Positions 1 through 5,435 of a stretch of 5,435 bases of DNA are shown here, in pieces. Positions within the stretch are counted from its first letter, which is position 1, and each line of letters begins with the position of its first letter. The DNA is taken from NCBI GenBank assembly GCA_012965455.1, contig DTSG01000058.1:1-5435 (forward strand). The letters are read 5' to 3'. The notes under the pieces are model-generated. The model saw only the letters and a program-made list of their open reading frames with translations, made no database searches and was not told the origin of the DNA. Origin of the DNA: Planctomycetaceae bacterium. GTDB taxonomy: Bacteria; Planctomycetota; Planctomycetia; Pirellulales; Pirellulaceae. A program made the position numbers and the translations under genes.

Positions 1-1642
1 CAATGGGATGGCTTGCTTTGTCATAAATTGCCGTAACTGCCGCAGCGATTGCTCCCAAAACCGAAAAACCCATTAGTACGTTCCAGATCAGTAAGCTTTT
101 ACCTTGAGGTTTTTCTGCCCCCAGGATTTTAGTACTATTCATCATTAACATGAACGTCGTGTAGGCAATTGGCAGCAACATCATGCCAAACGCGGATACT
201 AAAATAGCGAGCCACATTTTGGCATCGCCGTCCCACACAAGCCACCAGGAAGCACCAACGGCCCCTGCTATCAAACACCCAATGACGTGTTGGCGACCAC
301 CTTGTTTTTTGCCAAGCAGTTCACAGAATGCGTAGCCGTTGATTAACATCAGAATGATAATGGATGAAAACCCCATACCGAGAACACCGATGCCAAATAC
401 TAAATTCGCTTGCCGTTCACCGAGTAGGGGGGCGAGTGATTTAGAAAGTTGAAAAGCATTGCGTTTTACCAGCGAGGCAGCAATTCGTTTTTCTGCATTG
501 GGTAAGCCAGCAATCATCACTTCTTTTTCTTCGAGGGTAAGTTCTTTCGTTGTTTCATCAAGTGCTTCAAGACGTGCGATGAGTGATTCACTGGCTTTGC
601 CATATAGTGGGCTTTGTTTCATGACGGCAATATCACCACTGCCCAATTGTTCATCCATTTCACCATGGAACATCGAACCGGCAGCAATAACGACACAACT
701 GGTGACAAGAACATAAGGGATGGCCATGCCCGTAGAGAGATCGAATTTTGCTAGGCCACGGAATGTTTTACCCCAACCGCGTGATAACATCGAGTAGGGA
801 AGTAAGAACGTCATATTGATGCCGACCGCGGTCGCGGCTGCGCCAATCATCACATCCCGTTGTGATTGCACAACTTTTTCACTCCAAAACTGCCCAACGT
901 CAGGCGCGAGTTTGTCAACAAACCCCGCAATCCGCCCCGCCGGCTGAGTCCATTGGCTGAGGTCGGGAATGAAACCATTTAGTATCGAACCCCAATCCAA
1001 TGCTCCGCTGGTACCCAAAATAGTAACCACACCAAAAAAGGCGAGGACCACGACGGCGACCATTATTTTCAGTGTCCAGTCAAACGCCTTGGCCGCAAGT
1101 CCTGGCTGACTACTTAAATAAACCATCCCGCCAGCGATCACGAGCAACACCAGCGAGATGCCAATTTTATAGCCATACATTTTGTCACCGGCAGCAACAG
1201 CATCCTTATATTGATCCGAGTTACCAAAACCGATGAGGTTCTTTTCAAGTGCCTCAAAGCAAAGCGCAAATTGAGGCATACACCAGATCATATTGGCAGT
1301 GATGGTTGCGAGCAGCCAACCCCAACCCAGTGCCGGATTGATATGTTCATTGATCAAAGGAAAGGGACGCTTACCGGTCGATAACGTGACGTAGCTGATG
1401 GCGCTGAGCATAATCACGCCCATGATGATTGCCATGAGCTGCAGCCACAGCATGTCGGTTCCGCCTAAGACGCCCAAGAACAGAGCACCCGAAAGTGAGC
1501 CGCCGCCAAGCGTAATAGCGCTTTGCAACCAACCTGGTCCAGACAACTTTGTGTAAGCACCAATTGTGGCACCGAGTCCTTTTTCTTTCGCTGCCAGAAT
1601 CATCTCGCGGTTACGTTGAATCTGTTGGTCGTTATCAGACAT
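1..1642 (-). CDS. NRAMP-related multi-pass transporter, 3' end beyond the left edge
   Basis: An open frame runs from ATG at 1642 to the left edge (547 codons, no stop in the window). An in-frame TAA at 1664-1666 and an AGGGA eight bases upstream (1651-1655) fix the start. About 11 hydrophobic segments are visible, near residues 36-60, 63-88, 104-124, 158-176, 188-210, 262-284, 303-322, 411-437, 451-469, 474-500 and 515-540. This matches the 11-TM LeuT-fold core of NRAMP carriers, so probably only a short tail is missing. TM1 opens with GPGWLQSAITL, like the NRAMP GPGFL signature, but the DPGN metal-binding motif is replaced by GGGS (46-49). TM6 (GAAATAVGINMTFLLPYS) lacks the MPH motif. A hydrophilic insert of about 88 residues (323-410), rich in Glu/Lys, separates TM7 and TM8 and by NRAMP topology would be periplasmic. 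The substrate cannot be assigned; proton-coupled Mn/Fe uptake should not be assumed. It lies 87 bases downstream of trxB on the same strand. Confidence 0.8.
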   Translation of the reverse strand, partial: MSDNDQQIQRNREMILAAKEKGLGATIGAYTKLSGPGWLQSAITLGGGSLSGALFLGVLGGTDMLWLQLMAIIMGVIMLSAISYVTLSTGKRPFPLINEHINPALGWGWLLATITANMIWCMPQFALCFEALEKNLIGFGNSDQYKDAVAAGDKMYGYKIGISLVLLVIAGGMVYLSSQPGLAAKAFDWTLKIMVAVVVLAFFGVVTILGTSGALDWGSILNGFIPDLSQWTQPAGRIAGFVDKLAPDVGQFWSEKVVQSQRDVMIGAAATAVGINMTFLLPYSMLSRGWGKTFRGLAKFDLSTGMAIPYVLVTSCVVIAAGSMFHGEMDEQLGSGDIAVMKQSPLYGKASESLIARLEALDETTKELTLEEKEVMIAGLPNAEKRIAASLVKRNAFQLSKSLAPLLGERQANLVFGIGVLGMGFSSIIILMLINGYAFCELLGKKQGGRQHVIGCLIAGAVGASWWLVWDGDAKMWLAILVSAFGMMLLPIAYTTFMLMMNSTKILGAEKPQGKSLLIWNVLMGFSVLGAIAAAVTAIYDKASHPI

Positions 1643-1650
1643 TGTTAGTT

Positions 1651-1655
1651 TCCCT
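1651..1655 (-). promoter_or_regulatory. Shine-Dalgarno of the NRAMP-like gene
   Basis: The minus strand reads AGGGA followed by eight bases and then the ATG at 1642. The spacing is near ideal. It supports this ATG over the next in-frame Met (codon 14). Confidence 0.6.
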
Positions 1656-1681
1656 ATTGGGTTTTAATAAAAATGAATTAA

Positions 1682-1710
1682 TTTACACACTAGTGATACT
1701 TTGATCACAA
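1682..1710 (-). promoter_or_regulatory. Possible sigma70-like promoter of the NRAMP-like gene
   Basis: On the minus strand a TTGTGA hexamer (1705-1710) and a TGTAAA hexamer (1682-1687) are separated by 17 bases. Each matches the sigma70 consensus at four of six positions. The predicted start would give a leader of about 30 bases before the AGGGA ribosome site region. The palindrome at 1693-1708 lies inside the spacer and touches the -35 box, a suitable position for a repressor. The match is modest in an AT-rich gap and could be chance. Confidence 0.3.
1693..1708. repeat. Palindrome GTGAT-N6-ATCAC between trxB and the NRAMP-like gene
   Basis: Perfect 5-bp arms (GTGAT and ATCAC) flank the six bases ACTTTG. 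The symmetry and location suggest an operator for the downstream transporter gene. A 5-bp hairpin without a T-run is too weak to call a terminator. It is not a CRP site, because TGTGA and TCAC are eight rather than six bases apart, and not an FNR box. The regulator is unknown. Confidence 0.35.
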
Positions 1711-1729
1711 AATAATTGCATCTACAAGT

Positions 1730-2776
1730 TTATAAGCCGTTGGCTGCTAAGTAGCGTTCCGCATCGAGCGCCGCAGAACATCCTGTGCCGGCGGCAGTGA
1801 CCGCTTGGCGATAGTAGTCATCCGCCACATCCCCAGCAGCAAACACTCCAGGGACACTGGTACTCGTACGATGGCTTTCCGTCCAAGTCACGTATCCTTT
1901 TTCGTTGATGTCCAGCGCGCCGTCTAGGAACGGTGTGTTGGGCGTGTGCCCGATGGCAACAAAGAAGCCGGTCGCCGCCACTTCGGTAATGGTGTCATCT
2001 AGGGTGCTTTGTAATTTAGCGCCGGTAACCCCCGTTTCATCATTACCGAGGACCTCAATACACTGCGAATTCCAAATGACTTCTATTTTAGGATTATCCA
2101 GCGCACGCTGGGCCATGATCTTGGATGCTCGCAATTCGTCACGACGGTGAACCAACATGACTTTGGTGGCGAATTTGGAGAGATAATCGGCTTCTTCAAC
2201 AGCAGAGTCTCCGCCGCCAATCACAATCACGGGCTGATCTCGAAAACGAGGTAACGCTCCGTCACAAACGGCACACGCGCTGACACCGCGGTTTTTGAAA
2301 TTATGTTCGGATTCGAGGCCCAGATAGTTTGCACTTGCGCCGGTGGCGATAATCACCGTATGCGCTGCGGTGACTTCACCACTGAGAGCGGTCAATTTGA
2401 ACGGTCGTACATCGAAATCGACTTCGACAATATCGTCGGTGATGACACGTGTGCCGAAATTTAATGCCTGTTGTTTCATGAGTTCCATCAACTCTGGCCC
2501 ACTGACACCTTCCTTCATGTGTGGTGCCATATATTGACGGCGAGATTTTTCGATGGAACTATCAAGATAAACTTCGAGATCGCCAGCGGGAAAACCGGGG
2601 TAGTTCTCGACTTCGGTTGTCAAAGCGAGTTGCCCCAGCGGCAGTGTGCCAGCTTGGCGATTCTCCTCAGTAATTGCTCCTTCGAAAACTAACGGGTTGA
2701 GGCTTGCTCGGGAAGCATAAATTGCTGCCGTCCAGCCAGACGGACCACTTCCAATGATGACTACATGTTCGACCAC
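1730..2776 (-). CDS. trxB: Thioredoxin reductase (NADPH), GTG start
   Basis: A cytoplasmic FAD flavoenzyme of 348 residues that passes electrons from NADPH to thioredoxin. Motifs appear in family order: FAD dinucleotide-binding GSGPSG (residues 9-14), GQLALTTEVENYPGFP (48-63), ATGA (144-147), the redox-active pair in CAVCDG (C168 and C171), NADPH-binding GGGDSA (187-192), HRRDELR (210-216, arginines typical of NADPH preference), AIGHTPNT (274-281) and the second FAD motif GVFAAGDV (310-317). The start is GTG at 2776. An in-frame TAA lies at 2807-2809 with no ATG between, and the Met-Val-Glu N-terminus fits the family. Only a weak purine stretch (AGAAAGAA) precedes it. The protein is about 30 residues longer than E. 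coli TrxB. The extra length sits mainly at residues 66-90, between PGFPAGDL and the GVSGPELME helix, and agrees with planctomycete-type homologues as I recall them. It diverges from cstA and is followed by the NRAMP-like gene. Confidence 0.97.
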   Translation of the reverse strand: MVEHVVIIGSGPSGWTAAIYASRASLNPLVFEGAITEENRQAGTLPLGQLALTTEVENYPGFPAGDLEVYLDSSIEKSRRQYMAPHMKEGVSGPELMELMKQQALNFGTRVITDDIVEVDFDVRPFKLTALSGEVTAAHTVIIATGASANYLGLESEHNFKNRGVSACAVCDGALPRFRDQPVIVIGGGDSAVEEADYLSKFATKVMLVHRRDELRASKIMAQRALDNPKIEVIWNSQCIEVLGNDETGVTGAKLQSTLDDTITEVAATGFFVAIGHTPNTPFLDGALDINEKGYVTWTESHRTSTSVPGVFAAGDVADDYYRQAVTAAGTGCSAALDAERYLAANGL

Positions 2777-2798
2777 GGTAACTATTCTTTCTCTAGCG

Positions 2799-2815
2799 AT
2801 GCAGTGTTACTGCAT
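2799..2815. repeat. Perfect 7-bp inverted repeat in the trxB leader
   Basis: ATGCAGT and ACTGCAT are exact reverse complements separated by three bases (GTT on plus). The centre is about 31 bases upstream of the trxB GTG and about 25 bases downstream of the proposed start of transcription. It could be a DNA operator placed to block elongation or initiation, or a small RNA hairpin just upstream of the ribosome-binding region. There is no U-run after it on either strand, so a terminator is unlikely. Confidence 0.45.
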
Positions 2816-2838
2816 AAGATGATTATATTAAAGCCGTT

Positions 2839-2868
2839 ATTATACGAGTTTTATGTGTGTTGGGTGAA
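2839..2868 (-). promoter_or_regulatory. Probable trxB promoter
   Basis: On the minus strand a perfect TATAAT (2839-2844) is preceded after 18 bases by TTCACC (2863-2868), which matches four of six positions of the -35 consensus. Transcription would begin near 2832, giving a leader of about 55 bases that contains the inverted repeat at 2799-2815. A second TATAAT occurs at 2822-2827 on the same strand, but it lacks a recognisable -35 at normal spacing. This is the best housekeeping-type promoter in the region. Confidence 0.5.
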
Positions 2869-2873
2869 GTACA

Positions 2874-2890
2874 GCAACGGGTACAGTTGC
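2874..2890. repeat. Inverted repeat GCAAC-N7-GTTGC upstream of the trxB promoter
   Basis: Five-base arms GCAAC and GTTGC flank seven bases. A direct repeat GTACAG at 2869-2874 and 2881-2886, 12 bases apart, is interleaved with it. The element abuts the proposed trxB -35, so an activator or repressor site is conceivable. The arms are short and chance occurrence is quite possible. Confidence 0.25.
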
Positions 2891-2933
2891 CTAGTTTCTG
2901 GTAATATTGGTACTGTTATTAATGTAAAAACGT

Positions 2934-2949
2934 CGCCGGTTAACCAGCG
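2934..2949. repeat. Imperfect 16-bp palindrome upstream of cstA
   Basis: CGCCGGTTAACCAGCG is symmetric at seven of eight base pairs around GGTTAACC. AAAA on the left (2927-2930) and TTTT on the right (2950-2953) add further outer complementarity if three bases (2931-2933) are bulged. It is about 90 bases upstream of the cstA ATG and does not overlap the trxB promoter. A dimeric regulator site for cstA is the likeliest reading, but no regulator family can be named from the sequence. Confidence 0.35.
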
Positions 2950-3040
2950 TTTTATCAATCGCGATATTCTGCTGCCGCACAACGTGTTTGACAGTCCAGC
3001 GATTTTATACTCGAAAACTTCTAGGTATTTGTAATACACC

Positions 3041-4846
3041 ATGACTACGCTGCTGATTGCATTTGGATCGTTTGTTGGTTTTATCATTGCCTACCACACC
3101 TACGGGCGTTGGATTTCCAATAAAATCTTCGGTCTATCAGCCCGTGCGATGATGCCTAGCGAAGCATTACGCGATGATGTGGATTTCATACCCACTAAAA
3201 AAGAGGTTATCTTTGGGCATCACTTTACAAGTATTGCCGGTACTGGGCCGATTGTGGGACCGGCGATTGCAGTGTTTTGGGGTTGGTTGCCAGCACTGAT
3301 CTGGGTGATCTTTGGTTCTATATTTATTGGTGCGGTACACGATTTTGGTGCACTGGTAGTGTCGTTGCGTAACGACGGGCAAACGGTCGGTGAAATTGCG
3401 GGGCGGTTGATTAGTCGCCGGACAAAGTTGCTGTTCCTGTTGATTCTGTTTTTTGCCCTGACCATCGTCTTGGCAATTTTCGGTCTCGTGATCGCTTCGA
3501 TATTCAAGATTTATCCAGAGTCGGTGCTGTCGGTGTGGATTGAAATTCCTATCGCGGTTGCTATCGGTTTTTGGGTTTATCGCAAAGGTGGTGGGCTGCT
3601 GTTGCCATCGTTGTTGGCACTTGGCTTACTTTACGTTGGCGTCTATGTCGGAGTTTACTATCTGCCGATAACACTGCCGGTGAGCAACCCGGTCGTCGTG
3701 TGGACACTGGCGCTGATGACCTATTGCTTTATTGCATCCGTGCTGCCAGTTTGGACGCTCTTGCAACCACGTGACTTTATCAATAGTCATCAACTTATTG
3801 TGGCGTTAGGGTTGTTGGTGTTGGGATTGGCAGTAGCGGGTTTCACGGGTGCCACGGATTTACAAGCGAGCGCTCCGGCGATCGCAAAAATCGCTCCGGC
3901 AGGTGCTCCGCCGATCATGCCATTTCTGTTTATTACGATTGCCTGCGGTGCAGTTAGCGGTTTTCATTGTGTAGTAAGTAGCGGTACTACCAGTAAACAA
4001 ATCAGCTGTGAAACCGATGCTCAGTATGTCGGTTATGGAGCCATGCTGTTGGAAGGTGCTCTGGCGGTCATCGTCATTCTTGCTTGTTGTGCAGGGTTAG
4101 GTATGGGCGTTGTCGGTGAGGGTGGCGAAGTACTAAAACATTTAGACGCCTGGCATACTAAATATGACCCAGACACAGGGTGGGCGGCGTTTGGGCTATC
4201 CCAAAAAGTGGGCGCGTTTGTTGAAGGCGGTGCCAACTTTATCAATGCCTTAGGCATTCCGATCGAATTGGCCACAGGGATTATTGCCGTGCTCGTTGCC
4301 AGTTTTGCCGCAACGACACTTGATACAGCCACGCGACTGCAACGCTATGTCGTGCAAGAACTGGGGCAAACGCTCAATATAAAGCCCTTGACCAACAAAT
4401 ACACGGCGACACTGATTGCTGTTTCACTAGGTGCTGCGATGGCCATGATCCCTGCCCCTGGAAAAGTGATGGGCACTGGCGGGCTGATTTTGTGGCCCTT
4501 GTTTGGTGCGACCAATCAACTGCTAGCAGGTCTGGCCTTAATGGTTATCTTCTTTTACCTCTGGCGGCGTAAAGTTAATGTGTGGTTTGTGGCGATTCCG
4601 ATGGTGATCATGCTGATCATGCCAGCTTGGGCGCTGCTGTGGCAATTGTTCAATCAAGATTCGGGTTGGGCCCATCCGCTGCTAGCAATGGTCCGCGGTG
4701 ACGCCGAGTGGGTTTGGGATCACAAACACTTGTTGTTGACGATTGGACTCGCAACGTTGTTGTTGCAGATTTGGGTTGTCATTGAAGGCGTGCTGTTAAT
4801 TCCAAAGTCCCGCGGTGTGCTGGAAGAGTTACTCGAGCGCAAATAA
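3041..4846 (+). CDS. cstA: Carbon starvation CstA-family transporter
   Basis: An inner-membrane transporter of 601 residues. Family members take up peptides or pyruvate, induced in enterobacteria when carbon is limiting; which substrate applies here is not decided by the sequence. Hallmarks in order: FGHHFTSIAGTGPIVGP (58-74), GAVHDFG (97-103), LQPRDF (241-246), CGAVSGFHCVVSSGTTSKQI (302-321), TTLDTATRLQRY (425-436) and WPLFGATNQLLAG (485-497). About 14-16 hydrophobic segments are visible. It is roughly 100 residues shorter than E. coli CstA (701) and ends soon after the last membrane segment with a charged tail LLERK, so it belongs to the shorter form of the family. An Ala/Pro-rich loop lies at 276-291. 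ATG at 3041 is secure: a TAA at 3032-3034 is only two codons upstream. The ribosome site is weak, with an AGG about 15 bases away. It diverges from trxB and converges with fliM. Confidence 0.93.
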   Translation: MTTLLIAFGSFVGFIIAYHTYGRWISNKIFGLSARAMMPSEALRDDVDFIPTKKEVIFGHHFTSIAGTGPIVGPAIAVFWGWLPALIWVIFGSIFIGAVHDFGALVVSLRNDGQTVGEIAGRLISRRTKLLFLLILFFALTIVLAIFGLVIASIFKIYPESVLSVWIEIPIAVAIGFWVYRKGGGLLLPSLLALGLLYVGVYVGVYYLPITLPVSNPVVVWTLALMTYCFIASVLPVWTLLQPRDFINSHQLIVALGLLVLGLAVAGFTGATDLQASAPAIAKIAPAGAPPIMPFLFITIACGAVSGFHCVVSSGTTSKQISCETDAQYVGYGAMLLEGALAVIVILACCAGLGMGVVGEGGEVLKHLDAWHTKYDPDTGWAAFGLSQKVGAFVEGGANFINALGIPIELATGIIAVLVASFAATTLDTATRLQRYVVQELGQTLNIKPLTNKYTATLIAVSLGAAMAMIPAPGKVMGTGGLILWPLFGATNQLLAGLALMVIFFYLWRRKVNVWFVAIPMVIMLIMPAWALLWQLFNQDSGWAHPLLAMVRGDAEWVWDHKHLLLTIGLATLLLQIWVVIEGVLLIPKSRGVLEELLERK

Positions 4847-4854
4847 TGCGCTCG
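4834..4854 (+). terminator. Stem-loop spanning the cstA stop codon
   Basis: CGAGCGC (4834-4840) and GCGCTCG (4848-4854) form a perfect GC-rich 7-bp stem with the loop AAATAAT, in which the cstA TAA (4844-4846) lies. No U-run follows directly; the nearest T-rich stretch starts about 17 bases later. It may be a weak or factor-assisted terminator, a 3'-end stabilising hairpin, or a structure affecting termination of translation. Confidence 0.4.
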
Positions 4855-4905
4855 TTGGCAGCGGGGTCCAGTTTTCTCTATTTTATCGTTCCAACCCCTG
4901 GCAAC
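4854..4905. terminator. Imperfect long-loop hairpin between convergent cstA and fliM
   Basis: The left arm (4854-4867, GTTGGCAGCGGGGT) pairs with the right arm (4894-4905, ACCCCTGGCAAC) through 11 base pairs, with one G-G mismatch and a two-base bulge. The AT-rich loop is 26 bases. It fills the 61-base gap between two convergent stop codons, where a bidirectional terminator is expected. The long loop, the lack of a U-run and the shared base 4854 with the previous stem make it a weak call. Confidence 0.25.
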
Positions 4906-4907
4906 GT

Positions 4908-5435
4908 TTATGAGTCGCTGGCGATTTCGACTGCTTTATGGTTGTCGACGCAACCGAGGTGGACGGCGATTGCTTCATGACTGTCGAAAACCATATCGAG
5001 CGGAGTGTTACTAGCGTGTCCGGTCGAGATCATCTCGCCAACTTGGATTGTTCCTAGGTCGACATCATCTAATGTCAGCATCACCGTGCCGCGGACTTGG
5101 TCGGCTGGCAGAACTTCTAGTTCATCGTAATGAAACTGCGTCAGCCGCTTTTCCCAAGCTTTTACAAATGAGGCTGGCAAGGCCAGATTAATGACTGCTT
5201 GACGTTGGTCGATGGAAATTTCCCACCGACATTGCACAATGTCGCTGCTGAGTATGTCTTGGAATTCACTTTCGATTTCGTTTAATTCGTGCAACCATTG
5301 ATTTAACGAAAGTTCGACTGGACAGACCGGTCGCCAAGTGTCCGCGAGGACAGTGGTGATTTCATCAACGACTGCCTGCAGCAATTCCGTTTCAACAGAG
5401 GTTACCGGTCGATCTAATGGTTTCCAATCGACACT
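4908..5435 (-). CDS. fliM: Flagellar motor switch protein FliM, C-terminal part; 5' end beyond the right edge
   Basis: The frame is open from the right edge to TAA at 4908-4910, giving 175 residues. FliM sits in the cytoplasmic C-ring of the flagellar motor, binds CheY-P and sets rotation direction. The visible part begins near the end of the CheC-like middle domain: DRPVTSVETELLQ (residues 8-20), followed by a helix and TWRPVCPVELSL (33-44), resembles the FliM pattern RPLT-E-x-x-L then W-x-P-x-x-P-x-E. Next comes INLALPASFV (81-90), equivalent to the FliM strand leading to the PY segment. The C-terminal SpoA (surface presentation of antigens) domain covers about 110-170, with VMLTLDDVDLGTIQVGEMI as its core. 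A TTG at 5384 could be taken as a start, but the homology continues upstream of it and no ATG lies between it and the edge, so the true start is outside. FliN or another SpoA protein is less likely because of the middle-domain match. Confidence 0.72.
   Translation of the reverse strand, partial: SVDWKPLDRPVTSVETELLQAVVDEITTVLADTWRPVCPVELSLNQWLHELNEIESEFQDILSSDIVQCRWEISIDQRQAVINLALPASFVKAWEKRLTQFHYDELEVLPADQVRGTVMLTLDDVDLGTIQVGEMISTGHASNTPLDMVFDSHEAIAVHLGCVDNHKAVEIASDS

Larger units (their letters stand above)
2777..3040. other. Divergent intergenic region between trxB and cstA
   Basis: This 264-base stretch separates the start codons of two divergently transcribed genes. It holds the trxB promoter candidate and three symmetric elements described separately. 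Two short open frames cross it, but each extends antisense into a neighbouring gene and neither resembles a known protein, so I treat it as non-coding. No convincing cstA promoter could be fixed. Confidence 0.7.

Noticed and set aside
459..716. Plus-strand open frame within the NRAMP-like gene
   Set aside because: It is antisense to a clear membrane-protein gene and has a low-complexity Ser/Ala composition typical of a shadow frame.
1693..1710. CRP-like or FNR-like site
   Set aside because: The TGTGA and TCAC half-sites are eight bases apart instead of six, and the FNR half-site TTGAT is not paired with ATCAA at four bases.
2988..3011. Perfect TTGACA (2988-2993) and TATACT (3006-3011) upstream of cstA as a promoter
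   Set aside because: The hexamers are only 12 bases apart, too close for a sigma70 promoter. At normal spacing, neither has a good partner. The TATACT alone could still be a -10, but this cannot be supported.
2765..3034. An 89-codon plus-strand open frame in the trxB-cstA intergenic region
   Set aside because: It begins antisense inside trxB, has no ribosome site or recognisable protein features, and passes through the promoter and palindromes.
2851..3087. A 78-codon minus-strand open frame across the start of cstA
   Set aside because: It begins antisense within cstA, covers the cstA upstream signals and resembles no known protein.
3871..3912. Repeated CGCTCCGGC and GCTCCGCC segments in cstA
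   Set aside because: They encode the Ala/Pro-rich loop (residues 276-291) and are explained by amino-acid composition.
4033..4332. Minus-strand open frame within cstA
   Set aside because: It is antisense to conserved CstA sequence and has no independent support.
1..5435. A mobile element, CRISPR array, tRNA or rRNA, or a multi-gene defence or biosynthetic system
   Set aside because: No transposase or integrase, terminal repeats, regular direct repeats or RNA gene signatures were seen. All sizeable stretches are accounted for by four ordinary gene families.

Overview
The window carries four protein-coding genes and no RNA genes, mobile elements or CRISPR arrays that I can see. From left to right they are: a multi-pass NRAMP-related transporter (minus strand, running off the left edge), a thioredoxin reductase trxB (minus), a carbon-starvation CstA-family transporter (plus), and the C-terminal half of a flagellar motor switch protein FliM (minus, running off the right edge). 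The two edge genes are open to the window boundary and were read directly from the sequence.

The organism is a bacterium of intermediate GC, most likely a member of the Planctomycetota (Pirellulales-like). This rests on recall, not a search. The TrxB has an extended FAD domain and the phrases TLPLGQL, MAPH and CAVCDGALPRFR that I associate with planctomycetes. The transporter resembles a divergent NRAMP-like group that I recall from Planctomycetota and Verrucomicrobiota. A fliM gene implies a flagellated cell. Shine-Dalgarno signals are mixed: good before the NRAMP-like gene, weak before trxB and cstA.

Layout. trxB is followed by the NRAMP-like gene on the same strand after 87 bases. That gap has no obvious terminator but holds a possible promoter overlapping a GTGAT-N6-ATCAC palindrome, so the two genes may be co-transcribed, separately expressed, or both. 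trxB and cstA diverge from a 264-base intergenic region. This region contains a good trxB promoter candidate, a perfect 7-bp inverted repeat in the trxB leader, and two further symmetric elements that could be operators. cstA and fliM converge on a 61-base gap that holds two inverted repeats, one of which spans the cstA stop codon.

The genes do not form an evident pathway: thiol redox balance (TrxB), a metal or other solute carrier (NRAMP-like), uptake of peptides or pyruvate (CstA) and motility (FliM). I see no clear sign of a new multi-gene system. The most notable point is that the NRAMP-related protein lacks the usual metal-binding signatures of TM1 and TM6.
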